Positions 40,286 through 50,880 of a stretch of DNA of 64,000 bases are shown here, piece by piece. This DNA comes from Argentina anserina (taxonomy: Eukaryota; Streptophyta; Magnoliopsida; Rosales; Rosaceae). Numbering within the stretch: the stretch's first letter is position 1; each line of letters begins with the position of its first letter. The stretch is taken from positions 15,953,001 to 16,017,000 of the forward strand of contig NC_065874.1 of the NCBI RefSeq assembly GCF_933775445.1. The letters are read 5' to 3'. The notes below the pieces were generated by a model. That model was given only the letters and a program-made list of their open reading frames with translations. It was not told where the DNA came from and did no database searches. A program made the position numbers and the translations under genes.

Positions 40286-40428
40286 GTAAACAGCTTCGGC
40301 ATTCTCTTGTTAGAAATGTTTACTGGGAAGAGGTCAACCGATCCTATGTTCAATGACAGCTTGAATCTTCATAATTTTGTGAAGATGGCTCTACCTGAGC
40401 ATGTTGAGAAGATTACAGATTCACTTCT
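40286..40428 (+). repeat. 143-bp direct repeat, right copy
   Basis: The partner of 36060-36202. It reads into the rest of the receptor-kinase exon without interruption. Confidence 0.93.
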
Positions 40429-40618
40429 TGAAGGAGGTTTTACCACTGCTGATGAAGCTGGCAATCAACCCATCAGAAGGCAGCAGAAAAATATATAGGG
40501 CTTAAAGCTGATATTCGGAATCGTAATTGGATGTTCTGTCGGATCCCCAGCGTACCGAAAGGACATGAGTGATGTGGTATTGGAATTGCACTCCATTAAG
40601 AACAATCTTCAAGACTAG
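40286..40618 (+). pseudogene. LRR receptor kinase copy 2, second part (kinase C terminus)
   Basis: Begins with the duplicated LLLEMFTGKRSTDPMF block and continues EGGFTTADEAGNQPIRRQQ, then a TAG (about 40496-40498) at the position of Ile-Glu-Glu in copy 3. Beyond the stop the frame still reads LKLIFGIVIG...HSIKNNL to a TAG at 40616-40618, matching the C termini of copies 1 and 3. Removing the insert and one repeat copy gives a continuous exon 2. Confidence 0.88.
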
Positions 40619-41339
40619 AACCTCTTACATTAGAACTGTTTTGTGATGGCTTTTAAAAATAAGTTGTAAGACTGTGTCACATGTTTCCTTTGAAGTCTTC
40701 TTGTTACTACCATGTAAAATAATTTAGAGTGCAATTGTGTGTTTGACTTTTCTTGAGTCTTCATTGTAATAAAATGTTTAAGGAGTTTAAGTTTCATAGC
40801 TGCAAGAATCCTATACTTTATGCCATCCCTGAGTGAAATCTTTTCTGTACAGTTAATTTGGTCAAAGCTTTCAGTATGACTCTCATGCTCAGTTGAAATC
40901 AGGCACATCTGCATCACCAAAGGTTTAATATTTCCATGCAATGATAGGCTCTGTGTCGTTGGCAATTGTTTCACGGACTCGGCGACACCTCTGCCAACAA
41001 GCATTTTGCATGCATGCGCTGCTAGGCTTGCAATTGGCAATTTACTACAAGCTTCTCAAAGCTAGAAGGGCATGCGCTGCTAAGAGTAGCAAAGATCTGT
41101 TACTCAGTTCATCTTCGTGGTCATCATGCTGGAAGGCAATGGAGTTTTGCTTCCACATTGATGCAACAACTGCATTAGCATAATAAGGTGACTCTAGGGG
41201 CAAGAAGGTGTTAACATTAATGTAATTACTTTGATTGTTTAGCAGCATATAATCGGATCAATGGTAAATTCTGAAGTTTACTCTATAAGTGGACACAAGA
41301 ATTATTTTATCAGAACAAATGGGGACAGCCCCGGCCTAA
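40619..41339. other. 3' flank of receptor-kinase copy 2
   Basis: Starts like the 3' flank of copy 3 (ACTGTTTTGTGATGGCTT versus ACTGTTTTATGATGGCTT). TTTACTACAAGCTTCTCAAAGC at about 41040 resembles TTTACTACAAGTTTCTCAAAGC at about 49361, a small dispersed repeat. No gene seen. Confidence 0.45.
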
Positions 41340-41720
41340 GGAAACCGCCGACAGCTCACTGACCTCCTCCTACGCCACCTCTACCAAAGCCAATCCCATT
41401 CCCACCTCAGCACCAACACTAACATCCTAGCCGTCAAGCTCACCTCTGTGCTCAAGGCTTGCGCCGGCCTTCTCTGAGTGACTGAGGCTGACAAGGTCCA
41501 CTGCTTATCGCCCGTGTGTTTCAAGTTTGGGAAGTTTTGGGTTGCACTGAAGTTGTTCGACGAAATGCCCGTGAGAGATGTTGTCTCGTGGAACACTTTG
41601 GCTGCTTGGTATTGCTGGAGTTAGGAGGTTGGTGAGGCTAACAGAGTGTTTAACGCTATGGTAGAGAAGAGTTTGTTCTCTTGGTCGACGATGATCTGTG
41701 GATATAGTATGTGTTCTTAT
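41340..41720 (+). pseudogene. PPR (pentatricopeptide repeat) gene relic B
   Basis: Pieces in order: ILAVKLTSVLKACAGLL, stop, KVHCLSPVCFKFGKFWVALK, LFDEMPVRDVVSWNTLAAWY, stop, then VGEANRVFNAMVEKSLFSWS and TMICGYS. This is PPR architecture (E/DYW-type style) of about 110 codons with two stops. Relic A at 23970-24165 is a shorter, more decayed copy of the same sequence. Both probably derive from a functional PPR gene elsewhere. Confidence 0.78.
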
Positions 41721-42790
41721 TTTCTTATATATTTTTTGGCTCAACTGCAAGTATGTGCTCTTCCATAGCCAAGATGTAGGATGTAGTTTTCTTTCAAGTT
41801 CGATGCCAATCCTTGTCTGCAGAACCAAACTTTGATGTGGTACGAATTCTTATTTGGCTACCATTCCTTATATTTTTGGTGACATTAGTGCATGTGGCAC
41901 CTTGAGTGATATGCATAAACTGAGGAGAAACTCTGCATTTTGTTTATTAATGTCCTGGAAGGCTTTATGTCCCCTCAATGTCCTTTTGATAGTTAATGAA
42001 ATAAGTCATGCGTGGGATGAGCTCCCAACTTGGCTGGGTTCCAAACCCCTTACAAAAATTGCACTCGTCCAAGAATGGAGATCAATGATTGCAGCTTTAT
42101 TGTTTTAGTCTACAAGTCTGAAGATGGTTTTCTTATTGCATTGGGTGATAGTGATACTGCCTGAAACTCACTGAATAAGACTGATACGATAAATGCAACA
42201 TCCGACAGAGGCAAATAGACGATATTGAACTACTGAAGGCCGAAGCATCAGTAGAAGAGGTCAAGTAACTTTCTTTTGGTCATATTTTAGGCTGATAAGG
42301 GGAATAGTCTGGGAACCATAGATGCCAGGTTGCTTCTTTTATTCACTACAACCTCGAAACCGAGTCTCAAACGTGTTGAATTTGGTTGTAGTTGAGGTTC
42401 GATTCAAATACAAAACCCGAAAACCACCCTTGCATATGGTCACGTAGTGAAATAAATTCACAGGGAAACCACTAGATATAAATATTACTATTTTTTAGAC
42501 CCCAGAGTAGGAACCGTCTTTGCCACACTATGAGGAAAGCTTGCCCTGAGACAAAGCTATCAATTTGCAAATTGTGTCCATGCATAGATTAGACAATGAC
42601 ACTAATGAACTGCCAACTGAGTACACATACGACATTAAAGCAGCATAGACCAAAGTTTCAAACATACTGGACATACAAGTGCTCTAACATGTAGTTCATA
42701 GCGGCAGTGCTAAAACACAAAATTAGACTAGTAAAATCCTCCAAACAAGTTCTACATTATATTACAATTTCCTTGCTTGTAATTAAGAGA
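41721..42790. other. Intergenic, nothing firm
   Basis: A plus-strand frame at 41854-42108 (84 codons) is unrecognised and follows the PPR relic; it may be further relic sequence. The remainder is the 3' flank of the RPB6 gene. Confidence 0.4.
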
Positions 42791-44402
42791 TCAGTTACCT
42801 CCCACCTGCCTCTTCCAGGAATCTTCCACAATCAGTTCATCAACTCCCCAGTCTTCATAGCTGAAAATTATACATACCCATAAACATTTGTTTTTCAAAG
42901 ACACATCAAATCACAGCATGTAAATTCCTGCGTTGATAATTTTCAAACTTGTTGAATAGCTACTTAAGCAACACTCGATGCATGATGCATGTAATGAAGC
43001 AAAACTAAAATCAGAATCTCACCTTCCATCAGGCAGGTAGCGGCGGATGGTAAAGGGTATCTTTCGCTCACGAAGCTCCTTCATAGCAATCTAAGTAATC
43101 CAAAACACAAGAATATTATACTTGAGTAGAATAAGGAAACAACATGTACATCATGACTAGTGTGCACTAGCAAATGATAATTGAAGCTCCCACATGTCAG
43201 TGCTTTTTCTTCAATTTTTCTTCAACAAGGCAAGCAAATCAATTTATAGCCATACAAACTTTGCAGTTTGCACTTATATAAACATAATCCTATAAGAAAC
43301 AAGAGTTTTTTTTTTTGGCTACAAAACAAAAACCACCAAAAGAAGAAAAGAGCATCTAGACTACAAAGCACATCATACAATATCTTCTCGATGTGAATAC
43401 CGAATTTAATAAAGAGAATAGTTAACAATGGGCGAACCAGAAATATGTTTGTATATTGCTAATCTCATGCACTGCCAAGATGCACATACTCACAACACAC
43501 CATTACTCTAGTTGATGGCATTACACAAGCAACCTACACGTTCTACTTCTGATATAATTGCAACACAAGTTTCTAACATTCTTCAGTTTTTAAATCTTAC
43601 TCGAATTTGAGGAGTATAAAGAAAACAACAGTTGAAAACCCATAGAGTCTCTTGTTTGTGCAAGTGATAGTAAATCAGGAAAGTAACACACCCAAACAGA
43701 GATGCAATATTAAATTGACATAATAGTATTTGACCAAGAGCAATAAAATTCAGTAATGGATGGCAAAAATTTCAATGTATCCAAGTACAAAGCAATAAAG
43801 CAGATAAGGTAACCATATAAACAAGAACTGTCTGCATCCAGTGGTATAGAAGAATCTAATACCTCAAGTGGGTCAGTCTCGCCCTCCAACTCAACCATCA
43901 CAGGGGCATTCATGCTGCTCATCCAAAAAAATAGATTTTTACAAGGTCGGCCAAAAGTAATCAGCAAAATATCAGACTAATATGAGTCTAAAAAATACCT
44001 AATCTGCACAGCACGGGTACCCAAGATTCGAGCACGTTCATATTTGGTCATAAATTTTGATGTTTTGCGAGGTCGTTCCACCGGTACTTGTTCTTCCTTG
44101 TCATCAGTTTCAATGGCATCTCCAGGAATATCATCATTGTTATCCACATCCTCCTCCTCTGCACCTTCCTGACAATTGATATCCCATTCTTAGCAACATC
44201 CCTCACTAACCGACTTTTGTTACAATATTTAAATAAAAGGTAATAACTTCTTACTTCTATTTCTGGCTCCACAGGCTCATCCTCATATCTGTATAGAAAA
44301 ATAATTCATTTGTCACTAATGGAGTTTCTTCAGTGTTAAACCTAGAAACACATGATATTGAACAACGATGCATAAATTTCGCAGTTAGACATATGAAGGA
44401 GG

Positions 44403-44462
<60 letters not shown>

Positions 44463-44496
44463 CAATATCCATCTCATTGTAATCGTCATCAGCCAT
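42791..44496 (-). CDS. NRPB6: RNA polymerase subunit RPB6 (shared subunit of nuclear RNA polymerases)
   Basis: Six exons in transcript order: 44462-44496, 44255-44288, 43999-44168, 43863-43914, 43023-43090, 42791-42860. All junctions are in phase; 142 codons plus TGA. The protein starts [20 protein letters not shown], has an acidic N terminus, then the RPB6/RpoK core with [40 protein letters not shown] and [20 protein letters not shown], ending WKRQVGGN. Length and sequence match plant NRPB6 (about 144 residues), a small subunit shared by polymerases I, II and III and plant IV/V, in the nucleus; it corresponds to bacterial omega. All introns are GT-AG. The first donor (GG|GTCTCTC) lies inside a CT repeat. 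A 3' splice site (TGTAG, 44547-44549) just upstream of the ATG suggests a 5'-UTR intron. Confidence 0.95.
44403..44460. repeat. (GT)12(GA)17 compound microsatellite in RPB6 intron 1
   Basis: GT units at 44403-44426 and GA units at 44427-44460. In transcript orientation the CT side forms the first bases of intron 1 immediately after the exon 1 boundary at 44462/44461. Confidence 0.93.
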
Positions 44497-45443
44497 TGTA
44501 TATTGCTCAACAAGCCTCTTTTCTGCTCAAAATATCACTCAGCTTCCTACAGTTCAACAAAAAATGACATCAGAACAAAACCAGTTGACATGAAAGAAGC
44601 AGCAAATGTGAACGCTAATCAAAATAAGTCTCTAGGATCAACTGGTTGAAGAAGAGAAAGTGGTAGAAGTGTTTCACAATCAACTAAAGTGCAACACTTG
44701 AGTAATTCTCAAAGCAACATGTAGCTGCCCAATGGAATGTGTTAAATCGCCAAGAATGCACAAAGCAGAAAATTAATAAGAAAAAAAAAAGGACAAAAAC
44801 AACTATAAAGCTCTATGCAATTTAGAACTTCTTGTAGCTAAAAAATAATAATCCTAGACTGATAATAGTTGCACACATGAAAATTCCATGAGCTCTACGA
44901 CACCAGGGAATTGATGCTGGACCTCATTCAAGGCATATAGCTAGAGCTGATAAATGTAAAGTGTCATACAGTAGTACTATAAAGCTATAAACAGGTCCCT
45001 GTGTTTGGTTCGCATATGGAAAAACACAGAAAACATAACAAGGATGATATACTGTTCAAACCTGCTTCACTGATAATTGTAGTTACCTAACTACTTTACT
45101 GAAATACAAACATCTTGCAAATAGAGTTTCACGGGAAATTGAGCTTCATTGCTAAGAAGCAATCGACAGGACTGAAATTTATGTTTTCGAATAGAATTTA
45201 AAATCAAAATCACGAAACGCAAATAGGAAATTCAGTGATAATATTTGAGAATTGAAGGTTGAGATTGGACCCTGATTTGCGGTTTGACGGTTCAAGAGAA
45301 GAGGCGCAGGTGTCTTCGATGGTTCAAGAGAAGAGGAGGTACTGAATTAGCTGAATGAGGCGCGATACTACTCCCCCGTCTTTTTTACTAGGGTGGGTCG
45401 ACGGAATCGACCAAAATAAAATAAAAAATTAATTATAATTCAT
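44497..45443 (-). promoter_or_regulatory. 5' leader and promoter region of RPB6
   Basis: 44497-44546 is a likely 5'-UTR exon tail. CT-rich sequence with two GGTTCAAGAGAAGAGG copies (about 45288-45335, GA-rich on plus) probably holds the transcription start. The first of two foldback MITEs begins at 45453, so these elements form the distal promoter. Confidence 0.45.
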
Positions 45444-45452
45444 GAAAAGAAA

Positions 45453-45860
45453 GGGTAAAATTTGCGTACAAACTAGTATGTACGCGTGCGTCCAAACTCT
45501 CGTTTATTTGCACACTTTGGGAATATAAATACATGATTTTAACCGTTCAAAATTTTAGTTTATTATTAAAGATCATTTTGTAAAAGATCAACATAAACAA
45601 AAATCATCTTCATAGTCGATTGCATCAAATAAATTAACGGTTATGGTGAAAGTTAGTAGTTTCATGATCAACCGTCAATTTGTTTGATGCAATCGACTAT
45701 GAAGACGATTTTTGTTTATGTTGATCTTTTACATAAATGATCTTTAGTAATAAACTAAACTTTTAAACGGTTAAAATCATATATTTATATTCTCAAAGTG
45801 TGCAAATAAACGAGAGTTTGGACGCACGCATACATACTAGTTTGTACGCAAGTTTTTTCC
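45453..45860. mobile_element. Palindromic MULE-type MITE, copy 1 (408 bp)
   Basis: Nearly the whole element is an inverted repeat: one end GGGTAAAATTTGCGTACAAA, the other (reverse complement) GGAAAAAACTTGCGTACAAA. Arms continue through TAGTATGTACGCGTGCGTCC, TATTTGCACACTTTG and GATGCAATCGACTATGAAGA. Flanked by a perfect 9-bp duplication GAAAAGAAA (45444-45452, 45861-45869), as for Mutator-like elements. No coding capacity. An RNA through it would form a hairpin of about 190 bp. Confidence 0.9.
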
Positions 45861-45882
45861 GAAAAGAAATAGATAACTATAT

Positions 45883-46292
45883 GGGAAAAACTTGCGTACA
45901 AACTAGTATGTACGCGTGCGTCCGAACTTTCATTTATTTGCACACTTTGGGAATATAAATACATGATTTCAACCGTTCAAAAATTTAGTTTATTACTAAA
46001 GATCATGTTTGCAAAAAATTGATGTAAACAAAAATCGTCTTCATAGTCGATTGCATCAAACAAATTGATGGTTGATCATGAGACTACTAACTTTCACAAT
46101 AAACCGTTCATTTGTTTGATGCAATCGACAAAACAAACGATTTTTGTTTATGTAGATATTTTATAGAAATGATCTTTAGTAATAAACTAAACTTTTGAAC
46201 GGTTCAAATCATGTATTTATATTCCCAAAGTATACAAATAAATGAAAGTTCGGACACACGCGTACATACTAGTTTGTACGCAAGTTTTTCCC
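45883..46292. mobile_element. Palindromic MULE-type MITE, copy 2 (410 bp)
   Basis: Same family as the adjacent copy. Ends GGGAAAAACTTGCGTACAAA in inverted orientation, flanked by a perfect 9-bp duplication TAACTATAT (45874-45882, 46293-46301). The two elements have separate target duplications, so they inserted independently 22 bp apart. Confidence 0.92.
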
Positions 46293-46301
46293 TAACTATA
46301 T

Positions 46302-47447
46302 TATCCATGGAGGTATTTGGCACTGTATACCGACTCTAACTTCTCTATCTTAGCTCAGTACTACCGAAACTTCGGTAACTAACTTTTCTTAGTTCGGCTG
46401 GTAGGTGTTAATAGTTAGGGCTAGAGTGGCATTATTGTAACTTTTTATTTTTATTTTATTTTTATTGTACTGCAAAAAAAATTAATTTCAAACAGATTTA
46501 TATTTAGTAAATATTATTTTTACAAGTGTTGTCAATAAATAAATTATTTAGTAAATTCTTAACAAAATTGTTGTACATATGGTCAACGACTAAAAAGGAT
46601 ATGATTTTGTTTTAATATATTAAAAATGATTATAGATAAGGTAGTTATTTGAAAATTTATAAAAAAAATATTAACATTTATTGAGCTTTCAGTAAAAACA
46701 AATAGGGGTTTATTCTAAAAACTGTTGTGAGTAACCTATAAATTCTATAAAAAAAACTAATTTTTCCAAAGTTACCAAACATTATAAATTTTAAAAGTCG
46801 ACTTAAAAATTGATTTTTTTTAAATGAAGTTGTACCAAACTAGGCTATAGTACGATTTGGTGTAACTTAAGTAGTTTGAATATAATTGTTTTTAGAGATG
46901 TTCTTAATTTATGTTTAATATCTCTCGCAACACATCAACTCAAGTACTCAACACGCTGCAAGTCAAATCTATTGATTCGTTGGACCAAGAAAAATCTTCT
47001 CCCTCATTATCAAATACCTATGTTTTTGCAATTCCAATGTTAATATGATCTAAACTCAAAGACAAGATGAAATGTATGGGATTGAGCTGACATGGGCATT
47101 AGGAAAATTGAATTAGAAGCCGAGGAGATGATGATAGAGAACGAAATGGCACATAAATCATATAAAAAATCATTAATAATGACACTAATTTTCATTTATC
47201 ACCTTGAGTTAATTATGGTTACAACTTCTCAATTAGTGACAGTTTTCTATTGAACATTAATATGACCAATCTAATGTTGGAGGTGAGCAAATTTGAATCT
47301 ATTGTACTTAAAGTATTATCCACTGATTATAAAATCAAAGTGAGGGGGTACAAACTTATGTGTTCCACTCCTCTATTGACATGTGTTCCATAAATCCACG
47401 TCGGTAAAGCAAATGAAACAGACCGACGAAAACTGGTATCTCCGATA
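46302..47447. other. Intergenic, nothing recognised
   Basis: AT-rich, no ORF or repeat I can support. Confidence 0.45.
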
Positions 47448-47460
47448 AACTTATCTTCCT

Positions 47461-48630
47461 TCAGATATAAAAAAAAAGAGGAAAGTTCACCAACAGTCCC
47501 TGAGCTCATGTGGTAAGGACAGTTTGATCCCTGAACTTTAAAAAGGATCAAAGAGATCCCTGAACTCTTATTCTGATATCAATAAGGTACTTCTGTTAAA
47601 ACTTTTGGAATATTCCGTTAAAATATTATTTTTTCTGTTAATTTTGTCATTTTATTAAAATTTTGACGGAGCATGGTGGACTTAATTCTTAAAATTTATT
47701 TTTCTAAGAAGTTTACTAATCTTTAAATCTACCCTCTATACTCAAAGGTAAACAGTTATTTTATCATCATAGCAATTATCATAGCTTATAGACTTAGGCT
47801 TTTAGCGTTTGCTAAACTGTCTTTAAAAAAACTGCAACAAGAAAAAGAAAAATATAAAAAACTAATAACAAATAGAAAGAACCTTTCAAGAAATACCAAA
47901 AATTATTGGGATATTATCTACAAAATACAGCGTAGAATCTACGCATCCCAAGAAAATATCGAAGTTCTTCAAGAAATTTTTGAAGAAGATCATAAACCTC
48001 TTCACATTTTGAGCATCGGTTAGATTCGCCCTAGCTGGTATCAGAGCTTGTTTCGCTCAGAAACAAGTGAAGACCAGGCTTATGTCACAAAATTGGCTCA
48101 TTTTATCCAATAAAAAAGAAGTCAGACCTAAAAATTACCAGTGTTTTTGTACTGAAAAAGCTACTGATAAGTGGCAAGTGTGCTTTCATTCAAAACATAT
48201 TCAAGAAAGTCAGTACTCCATAGAATACGTTTGTAGAATATTAAATATCCTATACGACGAACATATTCATCTCCAAAAGGAGATTGGAGTAGTAGATATT
48301 GATCCGTTAAGACCTAGCCTGATTGAATTTCTAGATTATCTATATAGAGAAAAAGGCAATAACAAAGTTGCAGAACAACTCGAAAGGTTTAATCTTCGAT
48401 TAGATCAACTCAAAGAAATAAATTCCCAACTAACAAATAACAAAATGACAAAATTAACAGAAAAAGAATATTTTAACGAAATATTCCAAAAGTTTTAACA
48501 GAAGTACCTTATTGATATCAGAATAAGAGTTCAGGGATCTCTTTGATCATTTTTAAAGGTCAGGGATCAAACTGTCCTTACCACATAAGTTCAGGGACTG
48601 TTAGTGAATTTTCCTCAAAAAAAAAAGATC
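47461..48630. mobile_element. Long-TIR element with foreign internal sequence
   Basis: Inverted repeats of about 155 bp: left about 47474-47631, right about 48467-48617. They share TTCACCAACAGTCCCTGA-like ends and TGATATCAATAAGGTACTTC further in. A 13-bp direct repeat AACTTATCTTCCT flanks the element (47448-47460, 48631-48643), longer than the 9 bp usual for MULEs. The interior holds a coiled-coil-like frame, a TGGTATCAGAGC site (about 48031-48042) and an ORF unrelated to any transposase I recognise. It shares its terminal motif with the element at 50881-51958. Confidence 0.72.
48067..48498 (+). CDS. Unidentified 143-codon ORF inside the long-TIR element
   Basis: Lys/Glu/Asn-rich product with MSQNWLILSNKKEVRPKNYQ and ERFNLRLDQLKEINSQLTNN. 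No catalytic motif, signal or membrane segment; the C-terminal third looks coiled-coil. The last dozen codons lie in the right terminal inverted repeat, so the stop is element-derived. About 25 bp upstream is TGGTATCAGAGC, the initiator-tRNA primer-binding site used by plant copia elements and pararetrovirus-type retroelements, preceded by another Lys/Glu-rich frame (about 47815-48022). I suspect a captured retroelement leader plus first ORF, but the family is unknown. Confidence 0.45.
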   Translation: MKTRLMSQNWLILSNKKEVRPKNYQCFCTEKATDKWQVCFHSKHIQESQYSIEYVCRILNILYDEHIHLQKEIGVVDIDPLRPSLIEFLDYLYREKGNNKVAEQLERFNLRLDQLKEINSQLTNNKMTKLTEKEYFNEIFQKF

Positions 48631-48643
48631 AACTTATCTTCCT

Positions 48644-49454
48644 CTATCCTCCGGCGATCCCTGAGCAAGGTATTGAAATTGGTCTTCCTCCTCTGCTTGT
48701 TCAAGATCTAGACCCCAGTAATAATCCAGGTCCTAGTTTCTCACCCATCTCCTCTTTATACCCTCCATCTCCTCTTATTTCCAACCAGATCTGATCTCTG
48801 CCCCTAGTTTTCTTCACTGATTCACAATGCCTTCCATCGCCAACGACACCGTCGAACACCTCGAATCCACCGTCGTCAGAGATACTATGCCTCCGCGACA
48901 GGCTAAGATCAAACTCGTCGTCGATGAAGCTCAGCTCGATGAAGTGCAAACAGGTCGCGGTTGCTCCGTAGCGCGCCGCTAAAGACGAATAAGAGAGGAG
49001 CGTCGACGAGGTTGGAGGAAGCAACTGTGATTTGACTCCTCAGAAGAGGAAGTTGAGGTACGATTCATCGTCGCCGATTAAGCCAAGGCTGATGCTGGCG
49101 TGTGATATGTTACACACGTGTCAGCACGGGATTCTGGTCGTATCTGCCAGCTAGTGCGTTCGACGCATGGCAGAATTTCTCACTTATGTAACTATAGTGT
49201 GTCACTCCGCATGCTGCTTCGCTGGCAGTAGATTTATGTGTTGATCTTGTTTAAGCATTTGTTGTTGGACTTACCAAAAGTAGTATTGCAACTCCAGTAA
49301 TAATAAAATCGTAGAGAAAATTGTATGACTGCCCTGATCGATATCCCTATCATTTAGCAGTTTACTACAAGTTTCTCAAAGCAAAAGAGACGGAGACAAT
49401 AGTACGTGCAACAACTGCAACTCAAGACACTAGGGTTATGAGAGTGTAAATAAA
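48644..49454 (+). other. Gene-like fragment and flank, unidentified
   Basis: A short plus-strand frame (48827-48982) starts MPSIANDTVEHLES and ends in a stop after 51 codons. A second frame just beyond reads TNKRGASTRLEEATV, and a later one QKRKLRYDSSSPIKPRL, as if one basic protein had been broken by frameshifts. Its sequence is GC-richer than the surroundings. Probably a truncated gene 5' end; I cannot name it. Confidence 0.3.
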
Positions 49455-49463
49455 TTATTGTAA

Positions 49464-50365
49464 GGAAAAATTATTAAAATACATCTCAAATTTGGTTAAA
49501 ATTGTCAATTTGTACCCCGAACTTGTATTTGAGTCAATTTACATTCTAAACTTAGTAAAAATTGCCGATTTGCACCATATCCGTTAAATTTAACTGTTTC
49601 TATCTAATTTTGCGTCAAATATCATGCACGTGGGGGTAATGTTGTCATTTTCTATTTATATTTTTTAAAAAAATAAATAAAAATATTTTTTAAAAGGAGG
49701 ATTGTTTTTTAATCAAATTATTTATTTACATCTTTTTTCTACATACTTAACCCTACTTCGAATTATATATTCAACATACTCACTCATTCAAATATAGTGT
49801 GTTGTGTATATATATATATATACACACACATTGTTGGAAGAGGAACAAAACGTAACCGTTTAATCATTGATAATGAGGCATATATATAGGCATTACATAA
49901 CCATAATCCTGTAAGATTCGGAGTCCTAATCTATTACAGATATACGAATCTATCTCTAACATGAAACCTAATAAGGCTAAGACACACACAATGATAGAAT
50001 AGTAATTCTCACATAACACACATTTATTTTTAATTTTTAATGTATTTATTTATATTTTTCTAAAATCTTTTAACATATTATATCACGTAATAACATGTTT
50101 CGAAAAAAAACATTGTAACAAGTGTTCATTTTAAGTAATTTTATTAATTTATTTCATTATTAAATATGAATAAATATATAATGACAATATTGTCCCTCAA
50201 ATGCATGAAATGTGACTTAAAATTAGATGGAAAATATTAAATTTAACGGATATGGTGAAAATCAGTATTTTTATCAAGTTTAAGAGATAAATTGATTCAA
50301 ATGAAACTTTATAGTGCAAATTGACAATTATGACCAAATTTGAATTACAAATTGACCTTTTTGGT
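49464..50365. mobile_element. MULE-type non-autonomous element (902 bp) with nested solo LTR
   Basis: Degenerate terminal inverted repeats of roughly 200 bp share TCAAATTTGGT, ATTGTCAATTTG and CCATATCCGTTAAATTTAA. Flanked by a perfect 9-bp duplication TTATTGTAA (49455-49463, 50366-50374). AT-rich core without ORFs. A solo LTR is nested at 49832-50018. Confidence 0.78.
49832..50018 (-). mobile_element. Solo LTR (187 bp)
   Basis: On the minus strand it runs TGTTATGTGAGAATTACT to CCTCTTCCAACA, with CACAT on both sides (49827-49831, 50019-50023) as a perfect 5-bp target duplication. No internal region, so it is the product of LTR-LTR recombination or a solo remnant of a small copia/TRIM element. 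Confidence 0.8.
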
Positions 50366-50374
50366 TTATTGTAA

Positions 50375-50871
50375 TTAACATAGTCATACAGTAGTTGTTT
50401 TCGGTACTTACAACATGAATACCATGAGATTCCTTCTGTGAGGAGTTTGATACTCTGTCAGACAAGAAGAATATCAAGCTCAAGAAGAAAATAGCGATCA
50501 ACTCACTAACTGACAAGAAAGATTATCAAGTAGGGCTGATGTAGGAGCATTCTAGATAATACTTGATGATTCTGCATACTCGGTGGGAGTCGATCACTTA
50601 TACGACTAGTCATTCGACAATCCCCACACGTAAGTCCATTTTATTTCCATGCTAACGTTGCTGAAGAAAATTACTGCAAACCCGCACAATTTCAAAAAAG
50701 CTTAGGTTATAGATCGAGTATGCATCATGCTGGGCATTGGTAGAACCGTAGAAGTACGAGGCTAGCCACAACACACATATAATTGATATGTTTCATGTCA
50801 TTGGCTTTTTCGAAACGAAGATTTAGCCCGCTTAATTTTCTGTAAAATTATGTGAAAACAATCTGTCATCA
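50375..50871. other. Intergenic, nothing recognised
   Basis: Spacer between two TIR elements. No gene seen. Confidence 0.5.
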
Positions 50872-50880
50872 GTTTTGTTA

